DNA from: Moniliella sp. 'wahieum'
Taxonomy: Eukaryota; Basidiomycota; Moniliellomycetes; Moniliellales; Moniliellaceae
DNA length: 64,000 nucleotides
NCBI GenBank assembly: GCA_003971905.1
Contig: RSEE01000008.1
Location: forward strand, 434,001-498,000
Direction of reading: 5' to 3'
Shown here: one piece after another, positions 22,722 through 34,997 of the stretch
Position numbering within the stretch: the stretch's first letter is position 1
How the letters are laid out: each line of letters starts with the position of its first letter
Position numbers and translations under genes: made by a program
The notes under the pieces: generated by a model
Databases searched by the model: none
Seen by the model: only the letters and a program-made list of their open reading frames with translations
Told to the model about the DNA's origin: nothing

Positions 22722-23817
22722 TTAGTTGAGTCCGGCAATCAGCTTCTTTACACTCCGGGGAGGATCGTACAGCTTGGTAAAGGGCAACGCGTCGGTGGGC
22801 TGCAACCAGTTTTTCTCGTCGTACTTGTCCTCACCCTCGATCATGTGGAAAGTGTAAATGTATCGTGCTACGTGGGATCAGCACTCGATTCTGACAAAAC
22901 ATACTGGCAAGGGGGAATATCGTACAGATCGGGCTCAAGTTCTTTTCGCTCTTGTGCAGCACGCTTCCATGGATCAATACGAGTGTACCGGCCTTGACCT
23001 CTTCAAGCTTGGCATGTTCCGCATCCCATTCAGCCTCTTCCTTAGTGGAAATTGTTTCAAAGGTGGTACCAGAGTGCGTGTCACCTGGGTTGGCACGGAC
23101 AAACCGTTTGTTCACTCCTCGTGCCGGTCCGAGTCCCAGTTCCTCCAGTACTTGGGCGCTATCCTTCGGGCGTGGCACATTGGGGTCCAATGTGGTCCCC
23201 TTTGCCCAACGATGTGAACCAGGGAGGAAAGAGAGCGTCCCGTTCTTCGCTGTGCAGTCTTCAAGCGCGAACCAAAAGCCAATAGCAGACGGCGGGTCGG
23301 TGAAGAGGAAAGTCGAGTCATTGTGCACGGGCACTGTCCCTCCAATCGAAGGCTGCTTGGCAATAATCATGCTCTGCAACACGCGAGGGTCGGTATGCAC
23401 GCCCAACGAGCGAGCGACGGCCTGCAACTCATTGGAAAAACTGAACCGGGCGAAGATGGGGTCCAGGGCATGAAGCGCATGCCCACATTTGTTTACGGCC
23501 AGCTCGGGGGCACGGTTGAGCTTTCCGTTCTGATCCAGAGCATCCTCCTCCAAAAAGTACCGCACCTTGTCTCCCGACTCGAGAAAGTACTTGTCCCCCA
23601 CATGTTTCTCGCTTTCCTTGCCGTCTGCACCGCCGGTGCTGAACTTGGTCATCGGGTGGCCCGCCGGGTCAAACGCAACCACTACCTCTTTGGCGTGGGC
23701 GAGGATCGGAGCCGGGTCAAAGAAGTTGGGGACGGCCAGGTACCCGTCCTTGTGGAACTGCTCCACTTGGGCACGGGTGAGGGAGCCAGCGTTGGGCGTG
23801 TCTGCAAAGACCGACAT
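22722..23817 (-). CDS. Phytanoyl-CoA dioxygenase family protein (PhyH/PHYHD1-like)
   Basis: Fe(II)/2-oxoglutarate-dependent dioxygenase of the PhyH family. Start ATG 23817; 345 residues after removal of a 58-nt intron (22868-22925, gtacga...cgtag) that restores ISRYIYTFHMIEGED. Fe ligands: His and Asp in PVHNDSTFLF (about 23320) and the distal His in LIHGSVLHKSEKN (about 22950). An Arg in the following ISRY is well placed for 2-oxoglutarate binding. The N-terminal QVEQFHKDGYLAVPNFF is typical of the family. No frame break, unlike most neighbours. Substrate is unknown; PHYHD1-like members need not act on phytanoyl-CoA. An 18-mer shared with the hydrolase promoter lies 124 nt upstream. Confidence 0.88.
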
Positions 23818-25177
23818 GGAGATGATGGAGCGTCGATTGGATACTGAGGCGTGGGACGGGGCGGGGGGGGTAGTGACTGGCTGGAAGCATCCGTGCTCTC
23901 GATAACACGGTCCACATGATCCGACATGAGAGGGAGGGGGTTGCACCGACTAGGGTTGACTGCTCGATAATCGATAAGCACGAAAAGCACCACATGCGTT
24001 AGCTAAGCAGCGCTCTGCCGTAGGAAATGGGCATATGCATCACGCATCGAGCTCGATGATCAGCCATTAGTCGGCGTACTTTAACCTGCACGCGTAACCC
24101 TCCCTACCCTGGCCCGCCGCAGCCAGTGGTCCGTGCTGGGGGGCGGTACTTTTTGCTATGATAGTCGCTGCTTTTTACCTGCTTTTCAACGCCCAGGCTG
24201 AGACCGAGCGCTAAGCCCCAGCGCCGATCGATCTTCAAGCTCCAGCCAGCGCTGCCCTTTGTCCAGCAAATGCGCTCGCGCCACTCCTTGCCCTACTGCG
24301 TTTGGTGCGTTTGGTGCACCCCAAATCGACCACGGTCTCGGCTACCGGTTCCCCTGTTTCGCCGCCATATGCGGTCATCAAAAATCGACCTTTTTTGTTG
24401 CTCACACTTACACGTATATTACACGCGTGTCCCACACGTTTTTTGTATACATCAAGCCACTTGGCGTACTTGAGTTTTGCGCGCAGAACACACACAAATG
24501 GATTCAGTGTGTGGTGATATTGTTGGCCTTTCTCTGGGCTATATATGCGCGAAAGCGCACTAGTGGTGTGGTGGTGGTTTAAATGCTATATGATGAGAAT
24601 ACAACAGTGTGGGGGAGAGACCATTCTTCTAAAAAGTACGGCAATAGCTCTTCCCCGACGTGTGCACGCTGTTTTTTGAAGGGGGGCTGTGGGGGTCTAT
24701 AGCATCAGTACATCAGCATGGTCGCGTGAGATGTATATACACAACGGGGGCAGGGGGGGCGGGCAGACTGCCTGCGTAACGCAGGGGCCAAACTGTTCTG
24801 GCTGCATTCCCGTCCATATTGGGAAGGGTGGAGGCGTGCTGAGAATCATTCATCAACGTTCAGCCAATAAGAAATGGCCGCAAATATTGCAGGCCCAATC
24901 GAGAGAGATGATCGATGAGAGACACACGGAATCCGGAGTTGGCCGCGTCGCGGTGGCGTGTGCTGTGGTGCCCGCCGCGTCGCTGCAGGCTCGGGGGCTG
25001 TCACCTACTGGGCGGGTGGTGTGGGTGGTGGTGGAGGCACAGGGCGGTTCGCGGGACGTGTGCCCGGCTGGCTGAGCACGGGGCGAGTGTCGAGCCGCCT
25101 CCCCGATTGCTTAAATTCTGGCCTGCCTGGCGCTGGCCACGGCTCGGCTGCTGCCACCATCGGGAGGCTGGGGTGCG
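23818..25177. other. Intergenic region, nothing recognised
   Basis: 1.36 kb. Contains the 18-mer TTGCACCGACTAGGGTTG at 23941-23958. The part 24350-24560 is AT-richer than its surroundings (TTTTTTGTATAC, TATATATGCGCG). ORFs near 24915-25177 are GC-rich frames that run into the cyclin N-terminus; an upstream extension of the cyclin is possible but not supported. Confidence 0.45.
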
Positions 25178-26617
25178 ATGCGGTCACTTGCGCCGATGCC
25201 GCTGCTGGGCCTGCCACTCGGCCGGGCCGATGGCCCCCATGGCCCAGGCGCTGTGCTGGGCGTCGCGCGCGGGCTCGCCAATGCGGCGGCTGCACTGCCG
25301 CTCCGCGCTTCGTCGGCCAATGCAGACACCGAGGACACCGACCCGACCCAGGCGCAGGCGCAGGTCGTGGGCACCAAGCGTTCGCTTGCCGCTCGCTCCA
25401 TCCGCCCCTCCAAGCGCGCTCGGCACTCTGCCCCTGCCCCTGCCCCTGCCTCCACTGCCCCACCCTGCCCCTCTGTGGCCAAGCCAACGCAAGCTCCCTG
25501 GCTCGCCAAGGACGCCGGATGGACCGATTTGGATTGGGAGGACAGGGGGGACCCAATGATGGAATCCGAGTATGTCAATGACATCTTTGTCTACTTGCGT
25601 AGACTCGAGGTACGTGCACCGTCTGTGGGTTGGACTTGTGAGGCTGTGATACCGTGCTTGAGGGCCAGTGACTGACGAAGGCCTGTCCAGCTCCAGACCT
25701 TGCCCAACCCCTACTACATTAACCAGCAGGTGGATATGACATGGACGCACCGCTGCCAGGCCATAAACTGGCTTATTCGTGTTCACCACAAATTCCGTCT
25801 CGTGCCCGAGACACTTTTCTTGGCTGTTAACGTGGTGGACCGCATGCTCAGCGTCCGCTCTGTGTCCCTTAGTCGCCTCCAGCTGCTTACTACCGCTGCC
25901 CTCTTCCTTGCGGCCAAGTACGAGGAGGTGATCTGCCCCTCGGTCGAAAACTTTGCATACATAGCCACCGTCTCTGAACACGACGTTCTTAACGCTGAGA
26001 GCTATATCCTTCGCACCCTCAAATTTGACCTTTCCTACCCCAATCCCATGAACTTCCTTCGTCGCATTTCCAAAGCAGACGAGTACGATCTCCAAACCCG
26101 CACCATTGCCAAATACTTGTTCGTACCTCTGCCTCTCTCCTCTCCTCTCTTCGTCCACAGCCAGGCATCTTCGCTAACACGATGTAGGCTTGAGATTAGC
26201 ACACTGGACATACGTCTGCTGGGCCATCCTCCTTCACTCCTTGCTGCTGCTGCGTTCTGGTTGGCCAGAGAAGTGGTGGAGAGCAGCCCGACGTGGCACC
26301 CCAACATGGTGCACTACTCGGGTTACTCTGAGCCCGAGCTGCTCAGCACGGCCAACATCTTGTTGGACTTCATCTTGCGTCCGACGGAGCGCGTACAGCG
26401 CGCTTTGTTTACCAAGTACGCCTCCGAGGCCTTTCTAAAAGTCTCTATCTCTGTGTGCAAGTGGGGCAAGAACAGATTTCCTCGCGAACGAGCGCAGTAT
26501 GAACATTTGGCCTCTCGAAGCCCTAACAAAAGTCTTATTTTCCGTCGCACTCTCATCCTCGATCTCTTTCATACTTACTGCATCCCTCGCCCTTCTGCAG
26601 GGGAGATGAAACTCTGA
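25178..26617 (+). CDS. B-type cyclin (mitotic cyclin)
   Basis: Regulatory partner of Cdk1, controlling S/G2-M entry in the nucleus. Two cyclin folds are visible: N-terminal fold from DLDWEDRGDPMMESEYVNDI through YYINQQVDMTWTHRCQAINW (MRAIL-like position), FRLVPETLFLAVNVVDRMLS and FLAAKYEEVICPSVENF; C-terminal fold with YPNPMNFLRRISKADEYD and FWLAREVVESSPTW. Two introns: 25610-25690 (81 nt) and 26119-26187 (69 nt); removing the second joins KYL to LEISTLDIRLLG, the normal family reading. The N-terminal region before the box is short (about 140 residues), Ala/Pro-rich with a basic KRSLAARSIRPSKRAR patch; no clear RxxLxxxxN destruction box is seen after this start, so a missed upstream exon is possible. 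No frame break. Confidence 0.9.
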
Positions 26618-27049
26618 TTGGTGGCCTTTTTCTTCCTCTCCCTCCCTCTCTCCCTGACTCGCCTCACTTCCAACCTCACAGCGACCACCGTGTGGTGCTC
26701 TGCCCTAACCCAATGAAGCGGTAGGGGCTCAAAGAGGTACCCAGAGCAGGTTCTGTGGGAGCAAATATGTACCGTACCGCATTTGGTTTCTCTTCGACAC
26801 CCAAGCTTTCAGCCTGCGTTTCAGCTGGTCGGTTCCCCGGAGCTTGGGGTTCTCTTCATGCCTTCTTCCTTTGAGTTTCGGCCTCCCTCACTAGCCCCTT
26901 TGCACTGGCACTGCCCATTGCTTTGTCATTAAAACAATTGCTCTGAACCCGCATGCCCCAACTCCCCTCTTCACTTGCAAGTCCCCTCTACTAAATAAAA
27001 CGTGGAATGTCGTGTCTACTTTGGGTGTGATATGAAGAGAGGAGATAGC
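26618..27049. other. 3' region between convergent genes
   Basis: Pyrimidine-rich, with possible 3' UTR of the cyclin and an AATAAA-like AAATAAAACG at 26993 on plus. No gene. Confidence 0.5.
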
Positions 27050-30000
27050 TTAGCGCGGCGCCCACGGATCCACTTTGAGTGGTGGGAACACTCCGCCCAG
27101 TGGGACGCCCAAGGGCGAAAGGCCAGGTGACAGGCCCGAAAGGTCAGAGAAACTGTTTCTCAACTCGGGTAGACTGGGGTTGAGGGGGTACCGAGGTGCG
27201 GGAGAGCAAGTCCTCCCCCCAACCCGCCCGGCACCCCATTGCTCCCCAAACCGGCAGTGACCAACGCATTGTGGCCCGAAGAGAGGGGCGGGGTTAGGTT
27301 GTGGCCTAGGCCGGGCGGCGGGCCTGAGCGGGACAAAGGGAGCTTCCGGCACCGCCTCAAACGCGGCGCGGGTAGAGTCCCACCCCCAATCATGCTCCAC
27401 TTGGCGCCCAATCGGACCAGGAGGTAACAGCGAAGATGCGGGCGGGTGAGTGGAGTAGCGGACAGGTGTCCCGGGAGGACCCCATGGCGACCCCCCCATA
27501 CTCCTTCTCGGAGGCTCTACTGGCTCATCTGCTGTGGAGAGAAGCGCGCTCGAACCTAGGACCTGTTCTGGCTCCGTTTTGGGGGCAGATCGGGTTGGGT
27601 GAATGGGACCAACAGGACCGGGCGGTTGTGTGCGGCGGCGCGCCACAGGGTCGAGGTCAAAGTCGAATAGATCAGGGTAGGCGAGATGCGAGGGGGCCGA
27701 TGGAATGGAGGAAAAAGATGTGCTACGTGACACAAACGCGGGTGAAGGTGTGCCGATGGGGGGCAAACTGGGCGCCAAGGGTGCAGAGGGCGGAGAGATG
27801 GGCGAAGGCATCGCACTTAGACCCATCAGGGCCGCGGGCGAGTCAAGCAGCGGGTTTGGTGGTCCCACACTCCCCAGGGAGGGGGGGTAGGGCACACCCC
27901 GCCCTTGGCTCGGCACGTCTTTGCGAGCAGCCATGGCTTTCTCCATCTCCTCCCGCAACTCCCTCTCCTCTTTTTCCTTCTCTTCCTTTTCCCGGGCCCG
28001 CTCTTCCTTGAGGCGCTCCTTCTTCTCTCGCAAAGCCTCACGTTGTCGCCGAGCCTCCTCCTCCTTCTCCTTCCGGGCCCTCTCGCGTTCCGCATCCCGC
28101 GCTCGATCCTCTTCCACTCGACGGCGCCGCTCCTCCTCCTTTCGTGCCCGTTCGGCCTCTCGAGCCTTCCGCTCAGCTTCCCGTCGCTCCCGAAGTTCCT
28201 GCTGCTTCTTCATCTCAGCCTCGCGGCGCTTGGCCTTTGCCTCCGCTTCAGCCTCTTGGCGTTGACGTTCCGCTGCTTCGCGCTGCTGCTGCTCCGCTTC
28301 CCGCTTCTCCCGCTGCAATCTGGGTCACCGCGCATGGTTAGTACACTGCTCTGGAAGCTGAAGTAGAGGAGTACACACCGTTTTTTGTCTTTCTTCTTTT
28401 GAAGCTCCCGCTCTCGCTTCGCTGCTTTGTCCCTTGTCTCCGCCTTGGACGCTTCCAATTCTTTAAGCAGTTCCCGTTGGCGTCTTGGGCCACATGCTCC
28501 TTGAGTGCCTGGTGTACCCGCTGTTCAAATAGCCGGGCCGCGACCACTTGGAATATCCGCTCTCCTTCCTCCACCTTGTGTTCCGTATCCTCTTCTTCTC
28601 CCGCGAAGATTGGCCATGTGTTCCAGCATCTCTAGGACTTGTGGCCATCGCTTTTGAGAAGGTCTCCGCAACCGTAGCACGCCTACAAGAGGAAGGGAGG
28701 AGATTAGTCTCATTTCACGCAAAACAGCACGGGAGGAGCAAGGGAGCGCACCTCGTACAGTCACTGGGGATCCGAACCAGTCCAACTTCCCCGGCGACTT
28801 GGTGGGTTCCTCCTCCTCTTCGTCTTCGAATTCGTCGTCCTCGAATTCGTCTTCGTCATACTCATCCTCCCGCTCCCGCCGGAGCGGGTCTGGGCCTACC
28901 ACTGCCCCGGTCGAGTCCAGGACGACTGCTCCCGGAAAGACATCTTTGCGATCCAGAGCCCGCTCCAGCTCGTCGTAATACGCTTGGTACAGCCTGTCTA
29001 CTTCCTGTTCGAGCGCCGTCCGTTTGCGCGCACAAATCCGACAGGTGCAGCCGGCCTTTTGGCCCTCCTTGACCCGCCGCGCTACAAAGTCCTTCTCGAT
29101 CATCACCAAGTCTTTCCGTTCTGCCTTGTCCAATCCGACCCAAAAGGCCTTGATCTTTTCCCGCTCTTGCTGGCTCTGCACGGCCCACGCCCGTGCCCGC
29201 GCCAACACTTCTGGTGGCCGCACGGCTTGGATCGGAATTTCTCGCCGGACCGGCCGTTTGCCCGTTTTCGGCTTAGGCGGATTGAGCATGGGCTGCTTCC
29301 CCGGCACGGGACGAGGGCTTGGGCGTGGCGGGCGCGGTGGCCGGGCGCAGACATGGGCGCAGACATGGGCACGACGGGCGCCGGAGGGAGGGGGGACGAG
29401 AGCGGCGAAAGGGGCGGCGCCACGGGCAGGCTGGCCGGCGAATCGGTCGGCACAGAGCAGCGCCGGGCGGGGTGGGCGGGGCGGCGATGCGGGGGGGCGA
29501 GAGAGGCGGTGCGTCAGGGGCGGCGAGACCGACGCCCTGTGGGAAGGCACCAGGAGGGAGGCGTGGGTCGGCGGGATGCGCAGCAGGCGCCAGCGCGTGG
29601 CTCGGGTGGCCCGCCGACGACGCGTCCTGGTCCGGGGTGAAGAGGGGCATGGGCAAGGTGCTGCGGATGAGGGAGCGTATGTGCGGCGAGAAGGGCATCC
29701 AGTAGTCCCCGTCGGACTGCGCCGCGTCGGGGGTACTGGACATGGTAGTGGTGGGGGCGGGCGGAGCCATGGGAGGTGGGGGCTGGGCGGAAGGTAGGGT
29801 TGGTTTGCCACCCCAAAGAATAATTCCATTCCGCCCCCTTCGGGTGAGTGACGGGCGGCGTGCCGCGCCGCGGCCAGTGCGCCGGCCGATCCTCTCTGTC
29901 TGCTCCTGGAAACGAGCGCGACGAGCCGGGGACAATTCCAAGGTATCTGAATGGCCGTAGCGGTCAAGGTCGTCGAGCAGGGCTTCCTTGTTGCGTGACG

Positions 30001-30125
30001 GGTCGGGAAGACCCACTTTTTGGGCGGCCTCTCGTACCGCTTCCGTGGTGTTGCGATTGAAGAGTGAGGGAATGACGGAGCGCTGAGCATCAGTGGACCT
30101 CCCAGACAGGCATATTGGTTGCCAT
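27050..30125 (-). CDS. NST1: NST1-like stress-response protein
   Basis: NST1 proteins are large fungal proteins linked to salt tolerance and RNA/P-body factors. Family core on minus: a stretch with QEREKIKAFWVGLDKAERKD (29130), VMIEKDFVARRVKEGQK then CTCRICARKR (29030), an acidic EDEFEDDEFEDEEEEE tract (28830), the TVRG block (28770), LEMLEHMA, then FQVVAARLFEQRVHQALKEH (28530), and a very long charged coiled coil rich in KER repeats (28450-27950). The C-terminus is Pro/Ser-rich. Introns: 28683-28751 (69 nt) and 28313-28374 (62 nt, with CTAAC branch). At least five one-base losses, for example in GAAGTCC and ACCTTCTCAAA near 28640-28660. ATG 30125 is the most upstream start; ATG 29743 is an alternative if the first 130 residues (with a SAP-like SRNKEALLDDLDRYG) are separate. 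Confidence 0.75.
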
Positions 30126-30958
30126 ACTATAGTTACAGGCGGGTAGGGAGGGGAAGGTTGGAAAAGGAAAAGAAGGGATGCAGAGAGGAGAGGTATAAGG
30201 GAAAAGTGCGCCAGCAATCGTTGATACGACCAGATTCCGATGCCAAGCGAAACAACAATCAAGAGCAAGAGGTCCGAAGACCGATAGGGATTGAATATTG
30301 ATTGCTGGTGAACGAAAGCAGACAGCAGCGGATAGGGTGGAGGAGGAAGTGCGTGGGAATGAGAAGAGAGGAAAGACGAAGGATGCGATGACAGCCGTGG
30401 CTTCTAGTAGAAGGAGCGCCAGCTTCCAGATCTTCGCCCAGGCGGAATCAGCGCGCGCTAGCTGCTGGGTGGGAGCCGCTGGGAACACCATAATGAGGCT
30501 ATGCTCTTGACAGACCACACTTGTGTCCCAATACGGCCAGGGTCCCGGTTGTTGGTCAAGAAGTCGAGCTTCATCAGCTTCACCAGCTCCAAAAAAGGGG
30601 TTGGGATGATCATCTCGATCACCGATCATCCGTCCATCGATCATCCGTTCATCCACCTCTGAGCCACCCTACTATCATTAGTCTCCGCAGATGGGCGCCT
30701 ACTGACATGGTTACTGGTTACCTCCGCGTCGGGGTGCTCTCTGGTCCAGCGTACCGGCCCCAGCCGCGCCCCGGTTCTGCCGCCAATGACGACGAATACC
30801 AGGCCCACTCGTGTCCAAGGGCGCGGGCAACCAACTGCGTCCTAAACGCACCACCTGCTGACGTAATGGCAGGCCCCCCTCCAGGTGTAGGTGCTGTTAC
30901 AGTGTGTGGGTCCCACCTCCGCATTGGATCCTACCAGCTTCCATTCATTGCTTCGAGT
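30126..30958. other. Divergent promoter region NST1/COG7
   Basis: About 830 nt. Next to NST1 is a CT-rich tract. A degenerate period-7 series of GATCATC/CATCCGT words lies at 30606-30657. No gene supported; the long open plus frame across 30521-30958 lacks recognisable content. Confidence 0.45.
30606..30657. repeat. Degenerate heptamer series (GATCATC-like)
   Basis: Successive GATCATC, GATCACC, GATCATCC, GTCCATC, GATCATCC, GTTCATCC words spaced 7-8 nt. Confidence 0.6.
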
Positions 30959-33363
30959 ATGCTCGCCATGCTCGCTGCCCTCGACGAAACGGAGGATGTG
31001 GCGGGCTGGCTCAACACCTGCTCTCCGTTGATTCGATGGGCACCGACACGTCTGTGCCAACGCTTGAACGCAAGGTTCAGCGCCAGCTCGGCGCCGTGGG
31101 CGATCTCCTCCTCGATGCCCAGACGCAGACCGACGCTGCCCTGCGGCGCCTTCGTACCGCCGTTCCTCAAATCCAGTACGACATCCGTCTCTTCCAGGAC
31201 ACCACCGCTCGCCTTTCCGCTCAAGCCGCACCACTTACCGCGCCTGTTGCCTCTGGGGGGGGTGCTGGACCGCCTTCACCGCCTCGCCTTGCTTGAGGAG
31301 CGGGTCAGTGCTTCCCGCGATATCCTCCGCGATGCCGAATCTTGGTCGAGTCTCGAGGGTGACCTGGACACGTATCTCTCCCAAGGGAATTTCGAGGATG
31401 CCGCTCTGCGCCTGGCTGAGGCTACTGGCTCGCTCGGTGTTTGCGCAGACCAGTGCGTATGCCCAAAGGGAGCAGCTTGTTGCCCAGCTTAAGCAACGCT
31501 TGGTCCACGCCCTCCATCCAGCTGTAGATCGTGCTGTTGCCCACGCCGACGTGGCCGCCGCATCCGAAACGTTGCGTACCCTCGCTCTTGTGGGGGAGGA
31601 GGAGTTCCAGCGGCTCTGGCTCGAAGCCCGCGTCGCGCCCCTGCAGGCTGAGTGGGAGAGCGCGGCCCAGGACCCATTGCCGTCAGCCTTGGCGCGGCTG
31701 TGCAATTCCTGTCTAGCCCGTGTAGAGGAGGAGCGGGTGTACGCAGACACCCTCTTTTCTACATATGCACGCACCCACCTGGCCCAGTTCATTGTCACCC
31801 TCTGGGACACCTTGCGGCCTTCGGTCTCCAGCCGCCTCGCTCACCTCGTGGAAGACGAGAGAGCCCTCCCGTTACTTTTGCAGTGCTGGCACACAACCCA
31901 GAATGTCATTCGAAGCATCGGTACGGTGCTCGCCCGTACTGAGAACAAGGACAAGGATCCGGGTCAGGGTGGAGGGGAAGACTGGGATTCAGTCCTCTAC
32001 ACTCCTTTCCTTCTGTACCAGGGCCGTTTCTCCCTGCTTGCTCGCCTCTATATTGAGGCCATGTGGTCTGCGCCAGCGGAGCTGGACCCTACTACGCTCC
32101 AACAAGCAGGGGAGACGGCTCTCAACCTTGTCTCGAACGTGCAGAAAGACAATACGGCGTTTACACTTGGCTTTGCGACCCATGCTCTGCTCGAGGCTAG
32201 CGACAGCTTCCTTGGCGCGTGTCTGGACACGCTTGAGGCCCAGCTGAAGCGCGTCTACTTTTTTGTCGTCGTCGATCCCTCATCATCCGATGGCTTGGTG
32301 CGCACCGCCGCTCGCACGCTTGCTGCCACCAAAGCCCTCTTTACCCGTCTCCTCGCGCTCGAGGAAGAATTTGCCTCCTCCACCAAAAGACCCAAGCCTA
32401 CTTTCAACAGCCCGAGGGGGAGGCAGCCCCTGATGGAGACGGAACCCCAGCCCTGCTGAGCCAGCTGCGCTCGACTGGGTTAGCCACGCCTGCGCTTGAG
32501 ACCACCTTGGAGACGCTCCGCCAGATCCAGACGTTTGGTGCCAATCCGCGCCTGTACCTCCTGCGGAATGAAAGCGTGACGGCTCCACCCCCCTCCTTCC
32601 TGTTGCGCGGGCCAGCCTGCTCCACTTGGTGCAAAGTGCACAGAGCGTACTTCTCAAGGCGGTTCAGGAACCACTGGCGACGCCGCTCTTGGTCTATGCC
32701 AGCCTACCCGTCTGGACCAGCACCGAACCGCAGCAGACCGACGGCGTGGCCATCCCTACCTTTAGTCTCAGCCCCACAGAGACCGTTGCCGGCCTGGGCG
32801 AAGCATTGTTGGACTTGCCACGGGCGTTGGAGGTGTACACCCAGGACGCGGCGGTGGGCTTTGGGATCCACGCGCTTCCGCTGCTGGATCTGCTATCGAA
32901 TGAGCCTGCTGCCTCCTCCTCGCCGTCGCTTGCGCGACCCGCACGGCCCGAGCGGCACGAGCGGCGCATGAGTTTGCTTCCCGATGCACCGCCGCCGCTT
33001 TCCTCTGGGGAGGTCCTGTCGCTTTACCTCCTCTCCATCTTACGCACCTTTCTCTCCCGCCTTACGGGCGAAATCTTACCGGGCCTGCCGCGTCTGTCCC
33101 ACTACGGCGCACGCCAACTGAGCACCGACCTGGAATACCTCGAGTCGATCCTGGCCGTGTTGAACTACGTTGAGCCGACGCAGGCGCTTGCTTCGTGGCG
33201 CCGCCTCGTCTCGCTCGACTGGGAGACGGCCAAGACGCTCGTTTCGGACCCGAGCAAGCTGGAGCCCACGCTGCGCGACAGCTTGTTGCCCTTGCGCTCC
33301 ACGGCCGCATTTACGGCGGTGGCGCGGCTCCGGGGACTGGGGCGCATTGGTTCGCTGCCGTGA
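30959..33363 (+). CDS. COG7: Conserved oligomeric Golgi complex subunit 7 (COG7)
   Basis: Subunit of lobe B of the COG tether, needed for retrograde vesicle docking at the Golgi. N-terminal ALDETEDVAGWLN is the short COG7 opening, followed by a heptad-rich helix (PQIQYDIRLFQDTTARL), then RLHRLALLEERVSASRDILR and AESWSSLEGDLDTYLSQGNF, the typical COG7 coiled-coil block; long helical bundle sequence follows (YAQREQLVAQLKQRLVHALH; VEEERVYADTLFSTYARTHL). The C-terminal block contains LPRLSHYGARQLSTDLEYLE and ends at TGA 33361-33363. Frame breaks near 31020, 31255, 31450, 32440 and 32615; no stop interrupts the conserved blocks themselves. Start ATG 30959 (or 30968 in the same frame). Confidence 0.8.
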
Positions 33364-34112
33364 CGGGAGGTGGTGTAGGCGGGGCCTGCGCAGCTCGCGC
33401 CCCCCACACCTAGGCTATCTCGGGGCCACCCGTTGCATGTAAGCTACTGGCCAACGGCTCGTGTTAGACACGACTCAGTGTACTCAATGTGCATGCAGGC
33501 GTCTCTGTACTTGGTTCGCAGGGACAAAGCTTACGAGGAGCAAGCAGCACATCCCCTCCTCCCCGCACCCAGGCAACAGCCCTGGGGGGCGCAGCCGGGG
33601 GGAGTTAAGTAGGGGATCCATACTCCTATTGGCTCCGCACATCCCATGCGCTCGAGCAGGTTGCGAGGTGACCGGTGACACTTGAAACTTACAAGGGAGA
33701 CAGTGTGGGGGGAATATATTTGCCACCTGCAAGATGCCTATAGTAGGACCCGTCTAGTAGCAGCTGCAAGCGAGACTGCGGTTGTAAGCGTGGTGCCTTT
33801 GGGCGCCTGGCTGCCCTGCCACAATGAAACGTCTGGCTCACGTTTGCATTTCGCCACCAATGGTGCTGCTCATCCACTCATCGCTTCGGTCACGCGTACG
33901 CCCACGCGGCCACGACAGCCCCCACACGCACAGCACATGCATCAGTCTGCAAAAGCACAAAAACGGTCCAAGTCCGATCGAGCCTCCGGACCATCAGCGA
34001 CCGTAGCATACCGGAGCGGAGTGACAGCGGCCCTCCTCCCTCCCACGCGGGGCTTATATCCCCCCGTAGCACACACACCCTGCGCATGCCCCGCCCTCCT
34101 CCCCCCATCAGC
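33364..34112. other. Intergenic region
   Basis: No gene recognised. Short ORFs on both strands appear random. The final 60 nt before 34113 are C-rich. Confidence 0.45.
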
Positions 34113-34997
34113 ATGTCCGCCACCGTTCGCACCGAGTACTGTCTAGCTACCCAAAAGGATATCCCTGGCCTGGGCCGGATCTGGTCCGAGGGTCCGTCGC
34201 TGTCATCACTTGCTTTGGAGCAGGCCAAGGACACGAAAACTGACATCAGCTTGACCACAGACTTAATTCCACGGTGCCGGCGCTGATGTCGCCATTGGGC
34301 GTCAACACGTTGGAGGAGCGTTGTGCATTTTGGACGAGCCAGATCCAACGATTCCATGTGGCCAGCACGGATCCGACCCAGCGCGCACTCCGCGGTCACT
34401 TCCCCACCTCCCTGTGGTGCGCCAAGCAAATCGCCCCGGATGGCACGGCAAAGGTGGTGGGCATGATGGCGGTTGAGATCGTTCCGCGCGCAGAAGATAA
34501 AGCATCCCACAAACAGCTCCACCACGCCAACTCGCTTCTCCCCTCTCCGGGCACACCTCCCAATGGGTTCAATCAACGTGCATTGGACGATATCTTTTCC
34601 TGCAGTGAGGCTTGGACCCAGGAACAGTTCCCCACCCATAGCGTGCTGAGTACGTACGCCCCCGAAAAAAATCTGGATTTGAGATCTGATGACAAGGACG
34701 GTGCCTGGGTTTGTACAGTTGTGGTCCTGTTCGCTGTGGACAAGCAGACGCAGAACAAGGGTGTGGGCGCGGCGTTGCTGGCCAAGGCCAAGGAAATGGC
34801 AGCAACCATGTCCCCGCAAGCAGAGGATGTGCCATCTGGGTTGACCCCCTGGCCATGCAGGGATCCCCCTCGCCTTGCATGCGGTGCAATCGGCGGTAGG
34901 GTTCTATGAGAAGCAGGCTCTCCGCTCGGTCAATCCGATTGACCTTGGCAGCTGCAACCAACAGTTCATAGGAATGGTATGGCAGGCTCCTGCCTAG
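34113..34997 (+). CDS. GNAT-family N-acetyltransferase
   Basis: GCN5-related acetyltransferase transferring an acetyl group from acetyl-CoA. Starts at ATG 34113 (MSATVRTEYCLATQKDIPGL). After a frame break near 34265 follow about 190 residues including WVCTVVVLFAVDKQTQNKGV then GAALLAKAKEMA, i.e. the beta4-alpha3 acetyl-CoA site (Q/R-x-x-G-x-G/A). After a second break near 34845 the end reads VQSAVGFYEKQALRSV, the usual GNAT beta5-alpha4 (FYEKxGF) element, and stops at TAG 34995-34997. Fungal-type length (about 290 residues) with a long insert between N-terminus and core. The substrate is not evident. Stands alone between COG7 and a kinase. Confidence 0.72.

Noticed and set aside
24350-24560. 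AT-rich stretch as possible centromere or origin
   Set aside because: Only about 200 bp and no supporting repeats or motifs.
25184-26158. 324-residue minus ORF opposite cyclin B
   Set aside because: Antisense shadow; the plus strand encodes clear cyclin folds with good introns.
29024-29797. 257-residue plus-strand ORF opposite NST1
   Set aside because: Arg/Gly-rich shadow of the GC-rich antisense strand; NST1 motifs on minus are specific.
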